Shown here piece after piece: positions 32,652 through 42,168 of a stretch of 64,000 bases of DNA (position 1 is its first letter; each line of letters begins with the position of its first letter). A program made the translations under genes and the position numbers. The DNA is from Aquiflexum lacus (GTDB lineage: Bacteria > Bacteroidota > Bacteroidia > Cytophagales > Cyclobacteriaceae), in contig NZ_JABFHF010000001.1 in NCBI RefSeq assembly GCF_015476655.1, forward strand, positions 248,001 to 312,000, given 5' to 3'. The notes beneath the pieces were generated by a model that was given only the letters and a program-made list of their open reading frames with translations, made no database searches and had not been told where the DNA came from.

Positions 32652-34022
32652 TTATTCCTCTTTGTTAAATATTATACTCACCTTGGGATCATTTACCTGC
32701 ATTTTATTCTCGATAAACGTATAAGTATACCCATCTTCCGCTAACCACATATTTTGTCCTATAAATTGTATCTGAAACTTATTTCCTCGGCTTTCAATAA
32801 ATAGCTTCCCGTTTTCTTCAAAAACACTCATTTGTATTTTAATGCCCATAACCAACCCTATGTAACTGCCCGATAATTCTTCAATATTACCATCATAGGA
32901 TTTAGCAACATTCTTATTTTGGATAAAGTAATCAGCAATAGTATTTGAAACATTCATTGGCTTTATTTTTCCCAGTGTGTTTATCAAAGTTACAATTATC
33001 AAATCGCTTTCGGGAAAATACCTCATATCAGATAAATATCCTTCGATCACTCCATTATGAGAAAACACTTCATTTCCATTGTATTGATTTATTTCAATAC
33101 CGAGACCATATTTGGTGAAACCTCCATTTTGTAATTTATTGGCAGTTATCATAGTGTTATAGCTATTCTTTTCTAAAAGCTCATTTGATTTATGAAAAGC
33201 GATTTGCCAGTTTAGTAAGTCTTCAACTGTTGAACATATCGAGCCAGCACCTGTAGCCATTTGAAAATCTAATACTTCCGCTGCATTGAGGTTTCCTTCT
33301 CTGCTCAAATTATACCCATTAACAATTAAGTTTCCAGTTAATGAATAGCAGTTAGCAGTGCTTGTCATCGAAACAGGTTGAAAAATATTATCATTTAAAA
33401 ATTGTTGATACGATAATCCGCTTACCTTTTCAATTATTATTGCCAAAAGGTAATACCCCGAGTTATTATAGTCCATTGCCTCGCCAGGCTTAAAATCAAA
33501 CTCTTTTTCTTCTAATAGTTGGAGTAAGTTTTCCGATGAATATCCAATCTTTTGTAATTTGCTTGGTATATCTGATTCAGTATAGTCTTTAATTCCAGAA
33601 GTATGATTTAGCAGTTCTCTAACGGTAATTACATTGCCTTTTGTGTCAAAATCAATGAACTTTTCAATATTATCATCCAAATTGATTTGTCCTTTTTCTA
33701 CTAGTTGCATTATTGCAATAGCAGTAAATGTTTTTGAAACTGATGCAATGGGAAAAACGGCATTTTTTTCTAACGAATTTTTTTTATTTAAATCAGAGAA
33801 ACCGTAGGACTTAATAAGTTTAACCTCTCCTTTATGAGCCACCCCTACCACTGTTCCTGCAATTAAAGAATCTGAAATAAATGGTTTTACAATAGAATCA
33901 ATTTGATATTCAATTGCACTTTGATTAACACTTTGATAATTAGATTTTTCATCATTACAAGAAAATATTACTAAACCAATTAATAAAAAGGAAAATAAAA
34001 TAATTCGGTTTGATATACTCAT
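32652..34022 (-). CDS. Secreted beta-lactamase-fold serine hydrolase lipoprotein
   Basis: 456 residues with a lipoprotein signal (LVIFSC, lipidated C22). The catalytic Ser-x-x-Lys is SVSK (S94 to K97), with the Tyr-x-Asn motif at DYNNSGYYLL and a HNG near the third conserved site. This is the class C beta-lactamase / D-aminopeptidase (AmpC/EstB-like) fold; many members are peptidases or esterases of unknown substrate rather than antibiotic-degrading enzymes. The C-terminal 100 residues look like a small beta-rich domain. It lies downstream of the FtsX-type permease gene on the same strand, with 131 bases between them. Confidence 0.85.
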   Translation of the reverse strand: MSISNRIILFSFLLIGLVIFSCNDEKSNYQSVNQSAIEYQIDSIVKPFISDSLIAGTVVGVAHKGEVKLIKSYGFSDLNKKNSLEKNAVFPIASVSKTFTAIAIMQLVEKGQINLDDNIEKFIDFDTKGNVITVRELLNHTSGIKDYTESDIPSKLQKIGYSSENLLQLLEEKEFDFKPGEAMDYNNSGYYLLAIIIEKVSGLSYQQFLNDNIFQPVSMTSTANCYSLTGNLIVNGYNLSREGNLNAAEVLDFQMATGAGSICSTVEDLLNWQIAFHKSNELLEKNSYNTMITANKLQNGGFTKYGLGIEINQYNGNEVFSHNGVIEGYLSDMRYFPESDLIIVTLINTLGKIKPMNVSNTIADYFIQNKNVAKSYDGNIEELSGSYIGLVMGIKIQMSVFEENGKLFIESRGNKFQIQFIGQNMWLAEDGYTYTFIENKMQVNDPKVSIIFNKEE

Positions 34023-34153
34023 TAATGTTGTTTTAATGTAATTAACTTGAAATATTAGGCCTTCTTTTGCTGTCAGTCTATTTTGCTTTTCTCCGCTCGT
34101 CGCTAAACTCTCGCTTCTAGCATATACCCGACCTTCTATCCTTCCTCCCTTCT

Positions 34154-36571
34154 TTACTCGCTCTTCAAACTCCTCACCGGATTCAGCATCGCTGCCCTAA
34201 ACGCCTGTGAACTGATGGTGGCCAAAGCCACGATGACGGCAACCATTCCTGCCAATAGGTAAACCCACCAAGCAATTTCCACTTTATAAGCAAATCCTTC
34301 CAGCCATTTATTCATCGCATACCAAGTGATCGGGGTTGCAAGCACAATTGCCACCAATACAAGTTTGATGAAATCTTTGGACAGCAAAGTGACTATACTT
34401 GAAACCTCTGCACCAAGTACTTTTCTGATTCCTATTTCCTTGGTTCTGATTTCTGCCGTATAGGTAGCCAAACCGAACAATCCCAAACTGGCAATCAGTA
34501 TCGCCAATACAGAAAATGCGGTAAAAATCTTCCTGAATTTGAAATCAGCTTGGTATTGTTTGTTAAAATCCTCATCCAAGAAACTGTATAAAAACGGTCT
34601 GTGAGGAGCGATACTCTTCCAAACCTCCTCCACTTCAGCTATGGTTTTCTGCAAATTGTCAGACTTTACTTTGAGTGAAAGGAACCTACTGGCATAGGCT
34701 ACAAATGGCAGCGTCAATGGCTCGATGGTGCGGTGAAGGGAAATGAAATTGAAATCCTTCACCACTCCAATAACTTCTCCTGACCTTCCCCATTGGTCAA
34801 ATTTCTTCCCAACAATATCAGCAGGATTGGCATAGCCATATTGACGGGCAGCAGCTTCGTTGACGACCAAGGCCGAAGTGGAATCAGAAGGGAAATCCCT
34901 TGAATAGGATCTTCCGGCCACCAACTCCATATCAAAATGATCTATAAAATCTATCCCAACCTGGAATATCGCCTGTCCGTCCATTTTCATTTCACCATCT
35001 GGATTTTCTATTTCAGTTCCGGCATTGGGGAAATAACCACCCGGAACACTCCTAGAGAAAGCTGCAGAAATAATTGCAGGATTTGTTTCCAGTTCGCTTT
35101 TGAGAGCACTTGACCTGCTGTTGACTATTTCATCATAATTATAATCAAGCACCAACATTTGTTCTTTATCAAAGCCCATGTCTTTGTCCAACAGGTGGTT
35201 CATTTGATTATACACTATGATGGTTCCTGCAATGAGGATAATGGACAAGCTGAACTGAAAAACCACAAGTCCTTTTCTTAGGCTGACCCCACTGCTATTA
35301 GCTACAGAAATCCCTTTTAGGATCTGAACAGGCCTAAATCCGGACAAGACAAAGGCGGGATACGATCCAGCTAAAATCCCAACTGCAAATAAAATCCCGA
35401 CCAAAGCAGGAACAGTTTGCCAACTGATAAACCGGGCCAACTCCAGTTCCTTTCCGGTAATACCATTGATAAGTGGCATTGAAGAAGAAACTAAAATGAT
35501 TGAAGCCAGCATTGCAAGAAACACGATGATGATGGATTCCCCGAGAAACTGGAATACCAGATGTTTTCTTCCAGCTCCTACAGACTTCCGGATTCCGACT
35601 TCCTTGGCACGCTCCATGGACCTGGCTGTGGACAGGTTCATAAAGTTGATCATGGCGATGACCAAAATGAAAATTCCAATCACCGAAAAAACATAAATAT
35701 TGGACAAACTTCCTGTTTCGCCGGGTTGTCTATCAGCATCTGTTCTAAGGTAAAAATCCTTCAATGGCTCGACACGGATGGTATAGAGTGGATCATCTTG
35801 CCTTGCAGCTAGAAAATCAGGTATCTTTTGCTCAAAAGCTTCAAGGTCAAAATTCTCGTTGACCAAGAAATAAGTATAGAAATCTGCATAACCCCACCAA
35901 TCAAATACTTCAGGCCTATATTGCCTAAATGTACTTAAGGATAACAGCATGTTGAATTTGAAATGGGAATTGGTAGGAACATCTTCAATAACCGCTGTTA
36001 CGGTATAATCCCCGGCGTTTGACCTTCCTGGGGAGTCACTTCCTTTCATAGTTTTGCCGATCGGATCTTCGTTTCCAAAATACCTTTTGGCAGTACTTTC
36101 CGTCATCACCATACTGTATGGTGCGGTCAAGGCATTTTTGGAATCGCCTTTAACCACCTTCCAACTAAAAACATCAAAAGCTGTCGAATCCATAAAAAAT
36201 ACGCCCTCTTCCTGATAAGAATTTTCCCCATCAGTCAGCAGAATATCAGAACTACCGGAGAATTGGACCACTTTGTCTACTTCAGGAAAATAGCTTTTGA
36301 GAGCAGGTCCCACCGGTGCATTATTCCAAACCCAAAAAGGATTTGCTCCCGCATTTTCAGGTTGGTCTTTGGACGGAAGACTCCCATGTGTCACACGGTA
36401 TATTCTATCTCCTTTTTCATGGTAAGTATCATAAGAAAGTTCATCCTGGACAAACATAAAAATCATGAAACAACAGGCCATTCCCAGTCCCAATCCAAAT
36501 ATATTGATAAAGGAATATGCTTTCTTTTTCAAAAGATTTCTAAAAGCGATTTTCAGGTAGTTTTTAATCAT
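34154..36571 (-). CDS. ABC transporter permease, FtsX/MacB family
   Basis: 805 residues with the double-permease layout: N-terminal membrane helix (about 19-40), a MacB-type periplasmic domain, three transmembrane helices (about 290-410, with NLSTARSMERAKEVGIRKSV), a second periplasmic domain, and a C-terminal set of three helices (about 680-790, with YTAEIRTKEIGIRKVLGAEV). Each FtsX half has the coupling segment E-x-G-I-R-K that contacts the ATPase. No ATP-binding subunit is adjacent. Such orphan permeases are frequent in Bacteroidota and act in export of peptides or lipids or as stress sensors. Confidence 0.9.
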   Translation of the reverse strand: MIKNYLKIAFRNLLKKKAYSFINIFGLGLGMACCFMIFMFVQDELSYDTYHEKGDRIYRVTHGSLPSKDQPENAGANPFWVWNNAPVGPALKSYFPEVDKVVQFSGSSDILLTDGENSYQEEGVFFMDSTAFDVFSWKVVKGDSKNALTAPYSMVMTESTAKRYFGNEDPIGKTMKGSDSPGRSNAGDYTVTAVIEDVPTNSHFKFNMLLSLSTFRQYRPEVFDWWGYADFYTYFLVNENFDLEAFEQKIPDFLAARQDDPLYTIRVEPLKDFYLRTDADRQPGETGSLSNIYVFSVIGIFILVIAMINFMNLSTARSMERAKEVGIRKSVGAGRKHLVFQFLGESIIIVFLAMLASIILVSSSMPLINGITGKELELARFISWQTVPALVGILFAVGILAGSYPAFVLSGFRPVQILKGISVANSSGVSLRKGLVVFQFSLSIILIAGTIIVYNQMNHLLDKDMGFDKEQMLVLDYNYDEIVNSRSSALKSELETNPAIISAAFSRSVPGGYFPNAGTEIENPDGEMKMDGQAIFQVGIDFIDHFDMELVAGRSYSRDFPSDSTSALVVNEAAARQYGYANPADIVGKKFDQWGRSGEVIGVVKDFNFISLHRTIEPLTLPFVAYASRFLSLKVKSDNLQKTIAEVEEVWKSIAPHRPFLYSFLDEDFNKQYQADFKFRKIFTAFSVLAILIASLGLFGLATYTAEIRTKEIGIRKVLGAEVSSIVTLLSKDFIKLVLVAIVLATPITWYAMNKWLEGFAYKVEIAWWVYLLAGMVAVIVALATISSQAFRAAMLNPVRSLKSE

Positions 36572-37021
36572 TTTTTTTATGGTTTTCTAAATCAGGAAAA
36601 AACTATTTGGATTCAAGTTTTTAATCTTTTTTCCAAAGGATAATTCCACTTTCATGCCAGTTCTAAACCCTCATTTGGCCCAAAAAAGTAACATTGCATG
36701 ATAAAAACTTAATTATTACGGACAAAAACGTTCGGTAACGGACTATTTGGTTCTGTTTAATTAAAACTGATGAAATTTTCTAAAAGGATTACCTTTTATT
36801 TTCATATATATTCTGGTCATTTATCAATAAATAAATTTAAGGTTGTTAATTTATTTGGGAGAGAGTAGGAGGCTGATAAAAGGCTCAACAGGTTTTTACA
36901 ATGATGTAATAAGGTTTTACGATAAATTTTTTAAATGAACGAATTAGGTAATGGAATTTCGTGAAAACAGAAAAAAAAGTAATTATTATTGATTAATGTC
37001 AAGATAAATTAATATTTTCGG
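36572..37021. other. Gene-free spacer between the permease and the response regulator
   Basis: No gene seen over 450 bases. Both outer genes are read away from it, so it must hold two promoters. A TTGATT (36990-36995) upstream of TATTTTCG (37014-37021), similar to the minus-33 and minus-7 elements of Bacteroidota, lies immediately before the response-regulator ATG, which would make that mRNA nearly leaderless. This is weak evidence. Confidence 0.35.
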
Positions 37022-37510
37022 ATGACCAGAATGAGAAAGACCAATATAAATTCTATTGATCACTCTTTAACTAATTTCCCATTCATGGTTAATTCCTCAA
37101 ACTCCCTAAAAATTATCTTGATTGATGATGATATAATACTGAATCTGATACATAGAAAGATTCTAAATTTTATTGGATTTAAAGGTGAAGTATTAGATTT
37201 TAATAATGGACTTCAGGCCCTCAATTACATCAACCAAGAATTTCAGACTACATCAACATTAAATTTAACTCCAACTTTAATAATTTTGGACTTAGAGATG
37301 CCTGTTTTAAATGGGTGGGAATTTCTGAAAAGTTTTGGAGCCTTGGATTCTTGCGTGAAAAAGCAATTCAAAATCATCGTATCCAGCAGTTCAACCAATG
37401 TCGAGGATATTAACAATGCTTTGCAATTTGAAATAGTAGATGAATATATTTCCAAACCATTGACAATCGAAATCATTCAAAGAATAGTTGGTGGTTGTAA
37501 GGATTGGTGA
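37022..37510 (+). CDS. Single-domain response regulator
   Basis: 162 residues, a CheY-like receiver: acidic pocket IILIDDD (34-37), phosphoacceptor D90 in IILDLEMPVLNGWEF, SSSS switch residues, and the lysine in YISKP (about 145). There is no output domain, so it probably signals by protein contact or phospho-transfer. The first 25 residues are a non-conserved extension; an internal ATG at codon 22 is also possible. No histidine kinase is adjacent. The receiver form with a loop insertion (NLTPTLIILD) is common in Cytophagales. Confidence 0.85.
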   Translation: MTRMRKTNINSIDHSLTNFPFMVNSSNSLKIILIDDDIILNLIHRKILNFIGFKGEVLDFNNGLQALNYINQEFQTTSTLNLTPTLIILDLEMPVLNGWEFLKSFGALDSCVKKQFKIIVSSSSTNVEDINNALQFEIVDEYISKPLTIEIIQRIVGGCKDW

Positions 37511-37621
37511 AATTTGTAGTGGGTTACTTGATTGACAGTGAAGTACTTCTAAGTCGCCGCCTATTGTGAGGTACCTTCAGACGTTATGCCTCATTGTTGA
37601 AAGACAAATAAAAAAAACAAA

Positions 37622-38347
37622 ATGATAAAATTGAATTTTAAAACAATACTTCTCTGTTTGACAATTTTGACTTTAACAAATTGCACGACCAAGGCCAAAC
37701 ATTCTACAAACGAAGTAAAAATTGTTGGAGAGATGAAAAAAGTAATGTTGAATGGACAACTTTATGGAAACATAAACCTTGATACCATTGCAAACAAGAC
37801 AAATTTATACGGACTTGGACCAGTCGAATACCTAGCAGGAGAAATTTTAATTATTGACGGTAAATCTTATAAATCAACCGTTACTTCTGACTCAACAATG
37901 AAAGTTGAGGAAACTTATGACATTAAAGCCCCATTTTTTGGTTATGCAAACATCTCGAAGTGGACAGAGCAGGCCTTACCCGATAGCATTCAAACAATTA
38001 AACAACTAGAAATATATCTCGACGATGTGACTAAGAACCTATCTCGACCATATATGTTTAAAATGGACGGAATAGTTGAACATGCGACAATCCATATCGT
38101 GAATTTGCCAAAAGGTTCAAATGTCAGTTCGCCGGAGGAAGCCCATAAAGGACAAGTGAATTATCAAGTAAACAATGAACAATCGGAATTAATCGGATTC
38201 TTCTCAACAGAGCATAAAGCAATTTTTACCCACCATGACACTTATCTGCATATGCACTTAATGACAACTGACCAACAAAAAATGGGGCATTTGGACGAAG
38301 TGTTGTTTAAAAAAGGAACGATGAAGCTTTTTTTGCCGGCAGAATGA
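37622..38347 (+). CDS. Acetolactate-decarboxylase-like lipoprotein
   Basis: 241 residues with a lipoprotein signal (LTNC, lipidated C21) and then a fold resembling alpha-acetolactate decarboxylase: YGLGPVEYLAGEILIIDG early and FSTEHKAIFTHHDTYLHMHL late, where His residues would bind the metal. In the cytosol this enzyme makes acetoin; exported, lipid-anchored forms exist in Bacteroidota and their substrate is uncertain. Upstream is an inverted-repeat-like stretch ending in GTTATGC (37583-37589), similar to cassette ends elsewhere in the window, so the gene may be acquired. Confidence 0.75.
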   Translation: MIKLNFKTILLCLTILTLTNCTTKAKHSTNEVKIVGEMKKVMLNGQLYGNINLDTIANKTNLYGLGPVEYLAGEILIIDGKSYKSTVTSDSTMKVEETYDIKAPFFGYANISKWTEQALPDSIQTIKQLEIYLDDVTKNLSRPYMFKMDGIVEHATIHIVNLPKGSNVSSPEEAHKGQVNYQVNNEQSELIGFFSTEHKAIFTHHDTYLHMHLMTTDQQKMGHLDEVLFKKGTMKLFLPAE

Positions 38348-38615
38348 AATAAAAACTATGGTTTATTAGAGGAGACCTCCGTGAGCCACAGGCTTTAATG
38401 CTAAAAGAGAAAAGGAGGCAATAAAGAGAAAAGCGACTTATGTAAACTCAGACGTTAATAAAACGACAAGACCGTTTTTTGGATAAAAAGGTTTAAAATC
38501 AATCACACCAAAGACAAACATTCGCTCTGATAAATTAGAAGATTTTATCTATGTCCATAATAAAAAAGAAAGGTTTCCACCTGGAATGCTAAAAGTAAAG
38601 TAGTATTGAAGTAAA

Positions 38616-38831
38616 ATGAATAGCCTTATTGTATAAGATTCAATTTATGATGAAAAAAAACTGAGAGAAGATGTCAGGGTGACAAACTCAAGAGAAAAAC
38701 TATCCAAAACAATCTATCTGAACAAATTCAAAAATTTTGAAAATAAACTTGGAGAGTATCATTTTAGCTGGCATCATGTTCGACCTCCTATAAACCCGAT
38801 GAAAATAAATATGATATTTTGCTTATTTTAG
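38616..38831 (+). pseudogene. Decayed gene fragment
   Basis: From the ATG at 38616 the frame reads MNSLIV, then TAA, then continues DSIYDEKKLREDVRVTNSRE and EYHFSWHHVRPPINP to a stop. The continuous protein-like content across the stop points to a decayed gene; no family recognised. The preceding 270 bases contain only a CAGACGTTA sequence (near 38451) of the kind seen before other cassette-like genes. Confidence 0.4.
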
Positions 38832-39646
38832 ATTGATTCGATGTGTTTAAGGAAGTTCGTCCGTAATTTTTGGGGACTAAGTCCAGTATATTTTTTTACA
38901 AACTTATTGAGCTCCGCAGGTGAATTAAAACTTAAAAAATAAGAGATTTCAGAAATAGTCATAGAAGTTTCAATCAACATTTGTTTGATCCTTCTAAGTA
39001 GGAATTTAAGAATTTCTGACTTTGCACTATGGCCTGTTTTTTTCTTTACAATCAGTGATAATTGCTGATTAGAAATAAATAAGTTGTCTGCGTAAAATTG
39101 AATTTTCCTTTCTTTAATATGATGAATAGTCAATAGTCTTTTAAAGGATAAATAAATATGGTCATCCCGACTAATAATTCTGTTTTCTGATTTCGATGAA
39201 TTAGAAAAAAGAATCAATTCCTTGATAAAAATCCTGAAGTAATACATAAATAATATATTATTTTCCTTTGGACTTTGTAGGTCACTTAAGACCGAAATTA
39301 TTGATATGATTCTTTTCATATCCTGTTCTTTAATAATCATTTCATCTATCCTATTATCCATAAATAAATGCTCTAATTCTGCGATAAAAGAAATTGGATA
39401 GGTTTCGGTATTTAGATTTTCGAGAGAAAAAGAAATAGATAATTCAAGAATTTCAGACAGGCCAATTTTAAATTCTTTATTTTTTCTTAAAACTTTAAAA
39501 CAAATAGGCTCATCAAGATTAAAATGGTCAACCAAATTGATCAAAATTTGAGAAGAATTTTTTTTCTCTTTATTCAAAAGCTTAATAGTCTTAGTAAAAG
39601 ATTGGTCCTGGATGAAGACTGTTGCTGAATTTGTTGATTTATTCAT
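38828..39646 (-). CDS. AraC-family transcription regulator
   Basis: 272 residues. The C-terminal 100 residues have the two-helix-turn-helix AraC layout: ADNLFISNQQLSLIVKKKTG (first HTH) and ISEISYFLSFNSPAELNKFV then KKYTGLSPQKLR (second HTH and signature). The N-terminal part is a divergent sensing domain. It is read opposite to the isochorismatase-fold gene with 240 bases between, so it is the likely controller of that gene; the inducer is unknown. Confidence 0.85.
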   Translation of the reverse strand: MNKSTNSATVFIQDQSFTKTIKLLNKEKKNSSQILINLVDHFNLDEPICFKVLRKNKEFKIGLSEILELSISFSLENLNTETYPISFIAELEHLFMDNRIDEMIIKEQDMKRIISIISVLSDLQSPKENNILFMYYFRIFIKELILFSNSSKSENRIISRDDHIYLSFKRLLTIHHIKERKIQFYADNLFISNQQLSLIVKKKTGHSAKSEILKFLLRRIKQMLIETSMTISEISYFLSFNSPAELNKFVKKYTGLSPQKLRTNFLKHIESI

Positions 39647-39885
39647 AAAATATTTTCATTAATTATAAAAGTAAATACCAAAAATCCTGCTGATATTGAT
39701 TTTGCTTAAATTTTACAACAAACATGGTTTCACAGTTCCAAACACGAAAATCAAGAATTTTCAAAAGTGATAACTCCTTATTTTTCGTGGATATTTTCTT
39801 TGTTTTGATAGCATTTTAATAGATTTTGACATTTTTTATGATTCTAAGATTTTAGAATTTTGTTTTCAATAATTATAAAATAAAA

Positions 39886-40476
39886 ATGAGCAGATACGAT
39901 ACGGAAAATACTGTTTTCTTATTGATAGATCATCAAGTAGGTACTATCAAACTGGCTAGAAATATCTCACATGAGCAATTGATCAAAAATGCAAGAGCTT
40001 TGGCAAGGACTGCTATAGAGTGTGGTATTCCACTGATTTTGACTACTAGTAATGAAAATAATTTTCAAGGCCCATTAATAAATGATTTTTTGGATATAGC
40101 CCCAAAAGAATATGAGACAAGGGTGAAAAGAACCGGGATGGTAAATGCATGGGAATATGCTGAATTCAAAAATGCGGTCTTAGCAACAGGAAAAAAAAAT
40201 ATTGTTTTAGCGGGACTTACAAATGATGTTTGTACAGTATTTCCAGCTATTAGTGCAGTAGAAGAAGGGTATCAAGTTCAGGTTGTTGTAGATGCTGGTG
40301 GATCTCCTACTCAGTTGGCAGACGAAACTGCATTGCGCCGAATGGAAAAACATGGAGTAATTTTAACTTCTACTAATCAATTAATGGCAGAAATTGCAAA
40401 TGATTGGTCTACAGATAAAGGAAGGATAATATTAAATATAATGTACCAAGAGATTCTAGTCAATTTAATAAATTAA
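39886..40476 (+). CDS. Isochorismatase-fold cysteine hydrolase
   Basis: 196 residues. Catalytic triad residues of the family are visible: D15 (LLIDHQVGT), a central lysine/arginine region (TRVKRTGMVNAW) and the nucleophile C116 (GLTNDVCTVF). YcaC-like enzymes of this fold cleave amides or related groups by a cysteine-thioester. A secreted paralogue (45833-46543) lies nearby and shares the IDHQ, N-x-W and VC motifs, so both probably arose in the same pathway. It sits opposite an AraC-type regulator. Confidence 0.88.
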   Translation: MSRYDTENTVFLLIDHQVGTIKLARNISHEQLIKNARALARTAIECGIPLILTTSNENNFQGPLINDFLDIAPKEYETRVKRTGMVNAWEYAEFKNAVLATGKKNIVLAGLTNDVCTVFPAISAVEEGYQVQVVVDAGGSPTQLADETALRRMEKHGVILTSTNQLMAEIANDWSTDKGRIILNIMYQEILVNLIN

Positions 40477-40519
40477 ATCTGGTTAATGGGTTGATATTTC
40501 ATAGTGCAAAAAGGTGGTG

Positions 40520-40831
40520 TCATGTTGATTCCGCTTTTTTTATTAATTGGTTTTTTCCTATTTTTTGACTTAGAATATCTTTTGCAAAAGGACAAATTGG
40601 AAATATTTTTAAACCCTCTTTTTGAGCAATATTTTCCAGTTTTGAAATTATTAAATTTCCGTAGCCTTCGTTTCTAAAATCAGGATTTACAAAAGTGTGG
40701 TCAATACATAAAAGCTTGTCATCCAAAATTCGATAATTTACCTCAGCTATCTGAATTTCATCATCAATTAATTGAGTGATTCCTCTTTTTGGGTTGTTAA
40801 TCAGCTTTATAGTGGTATTTTTTTTCAACAT
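40520..40831 (-). CDS. YjdJ-type GNAT acetyltransferase
   Basis: 103 residues, a minimal GNAT (YjdJ/COG2388 type): LLCIDHTFVNPDFRNEGYGN with the acetyl-CoA loop R-N-E-G-Y-G, and a final KIFPICPFAKDIL helix. It follows the pirin gene by about 107 bases on the same strand and may be the last gene of that operon. Substrate unknown. Confidence 0.8.
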   Translation of the reverse strand: MLKKNTTIKLINNPKRGITQLIDDEIQIAEVNYRILDDKLLCIDHTFVNPDFRNEGYGNLIISKLENIAQKEGLKIFPICPFAKDILSQKIGKNQLIKKAEST

Positions 40832-40938
40832 TTTGAAGGATTTTTAATTTCAAATAATTGTATCTCCAAAGGTTTATCTAACAGTCCTTGAATCCCAAAA
40901 TAAAATTTCCGGAAATACCATTGATTAAAATGAATTTC

Positions 40939-41685
40939 TCAAGAGACTCCACTATACATCCCTTCTCTTGTGTAAGGTGCATTTTGATCTAACTCGAACA
41001 GGACTAAATCGGAGACACTACCTGAATAAAGAGTAATTGATTCGTCCGAAAATATTAGACCATCACCTTTTTTTAATTTGATTCCCTCATTTTCTACTTG
41101 GCCGTCAAAAACAAAGAGTAAATAAAATTTATCTTTTTTGAAATGAATAGAAATAGAATCACCTTGAAGTCTGCAATCATAAACCAAAACGGCACTTTGA
41201 ATAATTAATGCCGGTTTTGGAATATGATCTATTGGTCCTGCTACAACTCTCCATTTATTGATAGAATAGGCATTTCCAAGAGTTGAAAATTGAACTCTAG
41301 GTTCTAATCCAGGCCGTTCTGGTCGGATAAAAATCTGTAATAATTTTACATCTTTACCTGAATTGGGGATTGATTCTTGATGGTAAATCCCTTTACCAGC
41401 ATTCATGAGCATTAAATTTGTTTCTGAAACCTGTTCGGTACCTCCTTCTGTATCCTCGTGAACCATGGTCCCCTCCCTAATATAGGTGAGAATTTCATCA
41501 TCTCTGTGAGGGTGCATTCCAACAAAAACACCAGGTAACAAGTGCGCCATGTCAAACCTTCCCAATTGGAAAAGACCGTTAGGATCCGCAGGATTATTTA
41601 TTGACAATCCCGGTAAGTAAATATCAATATTGAAAAGCCCCCTTCTGATTTTCTGCGAATTTTCAGCTTTAAGTTGTTTTTTCAT
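40939..41685 (-). CDS. Pirin-family protein
   Basis: 248 residues with the bicupin pirin fold: metal site GMHPHRDDEILTY (His-x-His), then HEDTEGG and GIYHQE in the first barrel. Pirins are iron-binding; some oxidise quercetin, and eukaryotic ones act as redox sensors. The gene overlaps the Dps stop by four bases (ATGA) and belongs to the same operon. Pairing a metal-binding pirin with Dps suggests oxidative-stress handling. Confidence 0.9.
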   Translation of the reverse strand: MKKQLKAENSQKIRRGLFNIDIYLPGLSINNPADPNGLFQLGRFDMAHLLPGVFVGMHPHRDDEILTYIREGTMVHEDTEGGTEQVSETNLMLMNAGKGIYHQESIPNSGKDVKLLQIFIRPERPGLEPRVQFSTLGNAYSINKWRVVAGPIDHIPKPALIIQSAVLVYDCRLQGDSISIHFKKDKFYLLFVFDGQVENEGIKLKKGDGLIFSDESITLYSGSVSDLVLFELDQNAPYTREGMYSGVS

Positions 41686-42164
41686 AATTTCCCATTAAGA
41701 TGTGATCTGAGCAACCAGGCATTTTTTTCATGTTTAACCAATAATCCGGTTACAAAATCCCCGGAACCAATGTCATTATATTTTTCAGTAAAGGTTTTCA
41801 CTAAAGATCTGCATTGCATAATGATCTGTTCATGATCTTCAAGGAGTAATTCTACAAATCCTCGGACCGAGTTATCCTTTCTAGTCACTTCTGAAAGATG
41901 AGTCAGTTTCAGAAACATACTTAAAGTAGCAGGAGCAAAATGACCTAATGCTCTTATTCGTTCGGCTACTTCATCCAGGTTATCTTCAAGAAGTGAAAAT
42001 TGTTTTTCAAAAAAAGTATGAAAATATGAGAAATTGCTCCCTTCAAGATTCCAATGTGCGTTTCTGGTTTTTGTAAAAAGGATAAATTCATCTGCGAGAA
42101 GTTTACTCAATTCAAGTGCTACAGAAGCTCTGTCTTCGTCCTTAATTCCAAGATTTGGTTTCAT
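41682..42164 (-). CDS. dps: Dps-family ferritin-like DNA-protection protein
   Basis: 160 residues of the four-helix ferritin-like Dps family: ferroxidase residues in TKTRNAHWNLEG (His), SYFHTFFEKQFSLLEDNLDE (Asp/Glu) and the C-terminal ELLLEDHEQII. Dps assembles into 12-mers, oxidises Fe2+ with hydrogen peroxide and shields DNA. It overlaps the pirin start (ATGA), and its start is four bases from the stop of the upstream porin-type gene, so all are read together. Confidence 0.9.
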   Translation of the reverse strand: MKPNLGIKDEDRASVALELSKLLADEFILFTKTRNAHWNLEGSNFSYFHTFFEKQFSLLEDNLDEVAERIRALGHFAPATLSMFLKLTHLSEVTRKDNSVRGFVELLLEDHEQIIMQCRSLVKTFTEKYNDIGSGDFVTGLLVKHEKNAWLLRSHLNGKL

Positions 42165-42168
42165 AATT

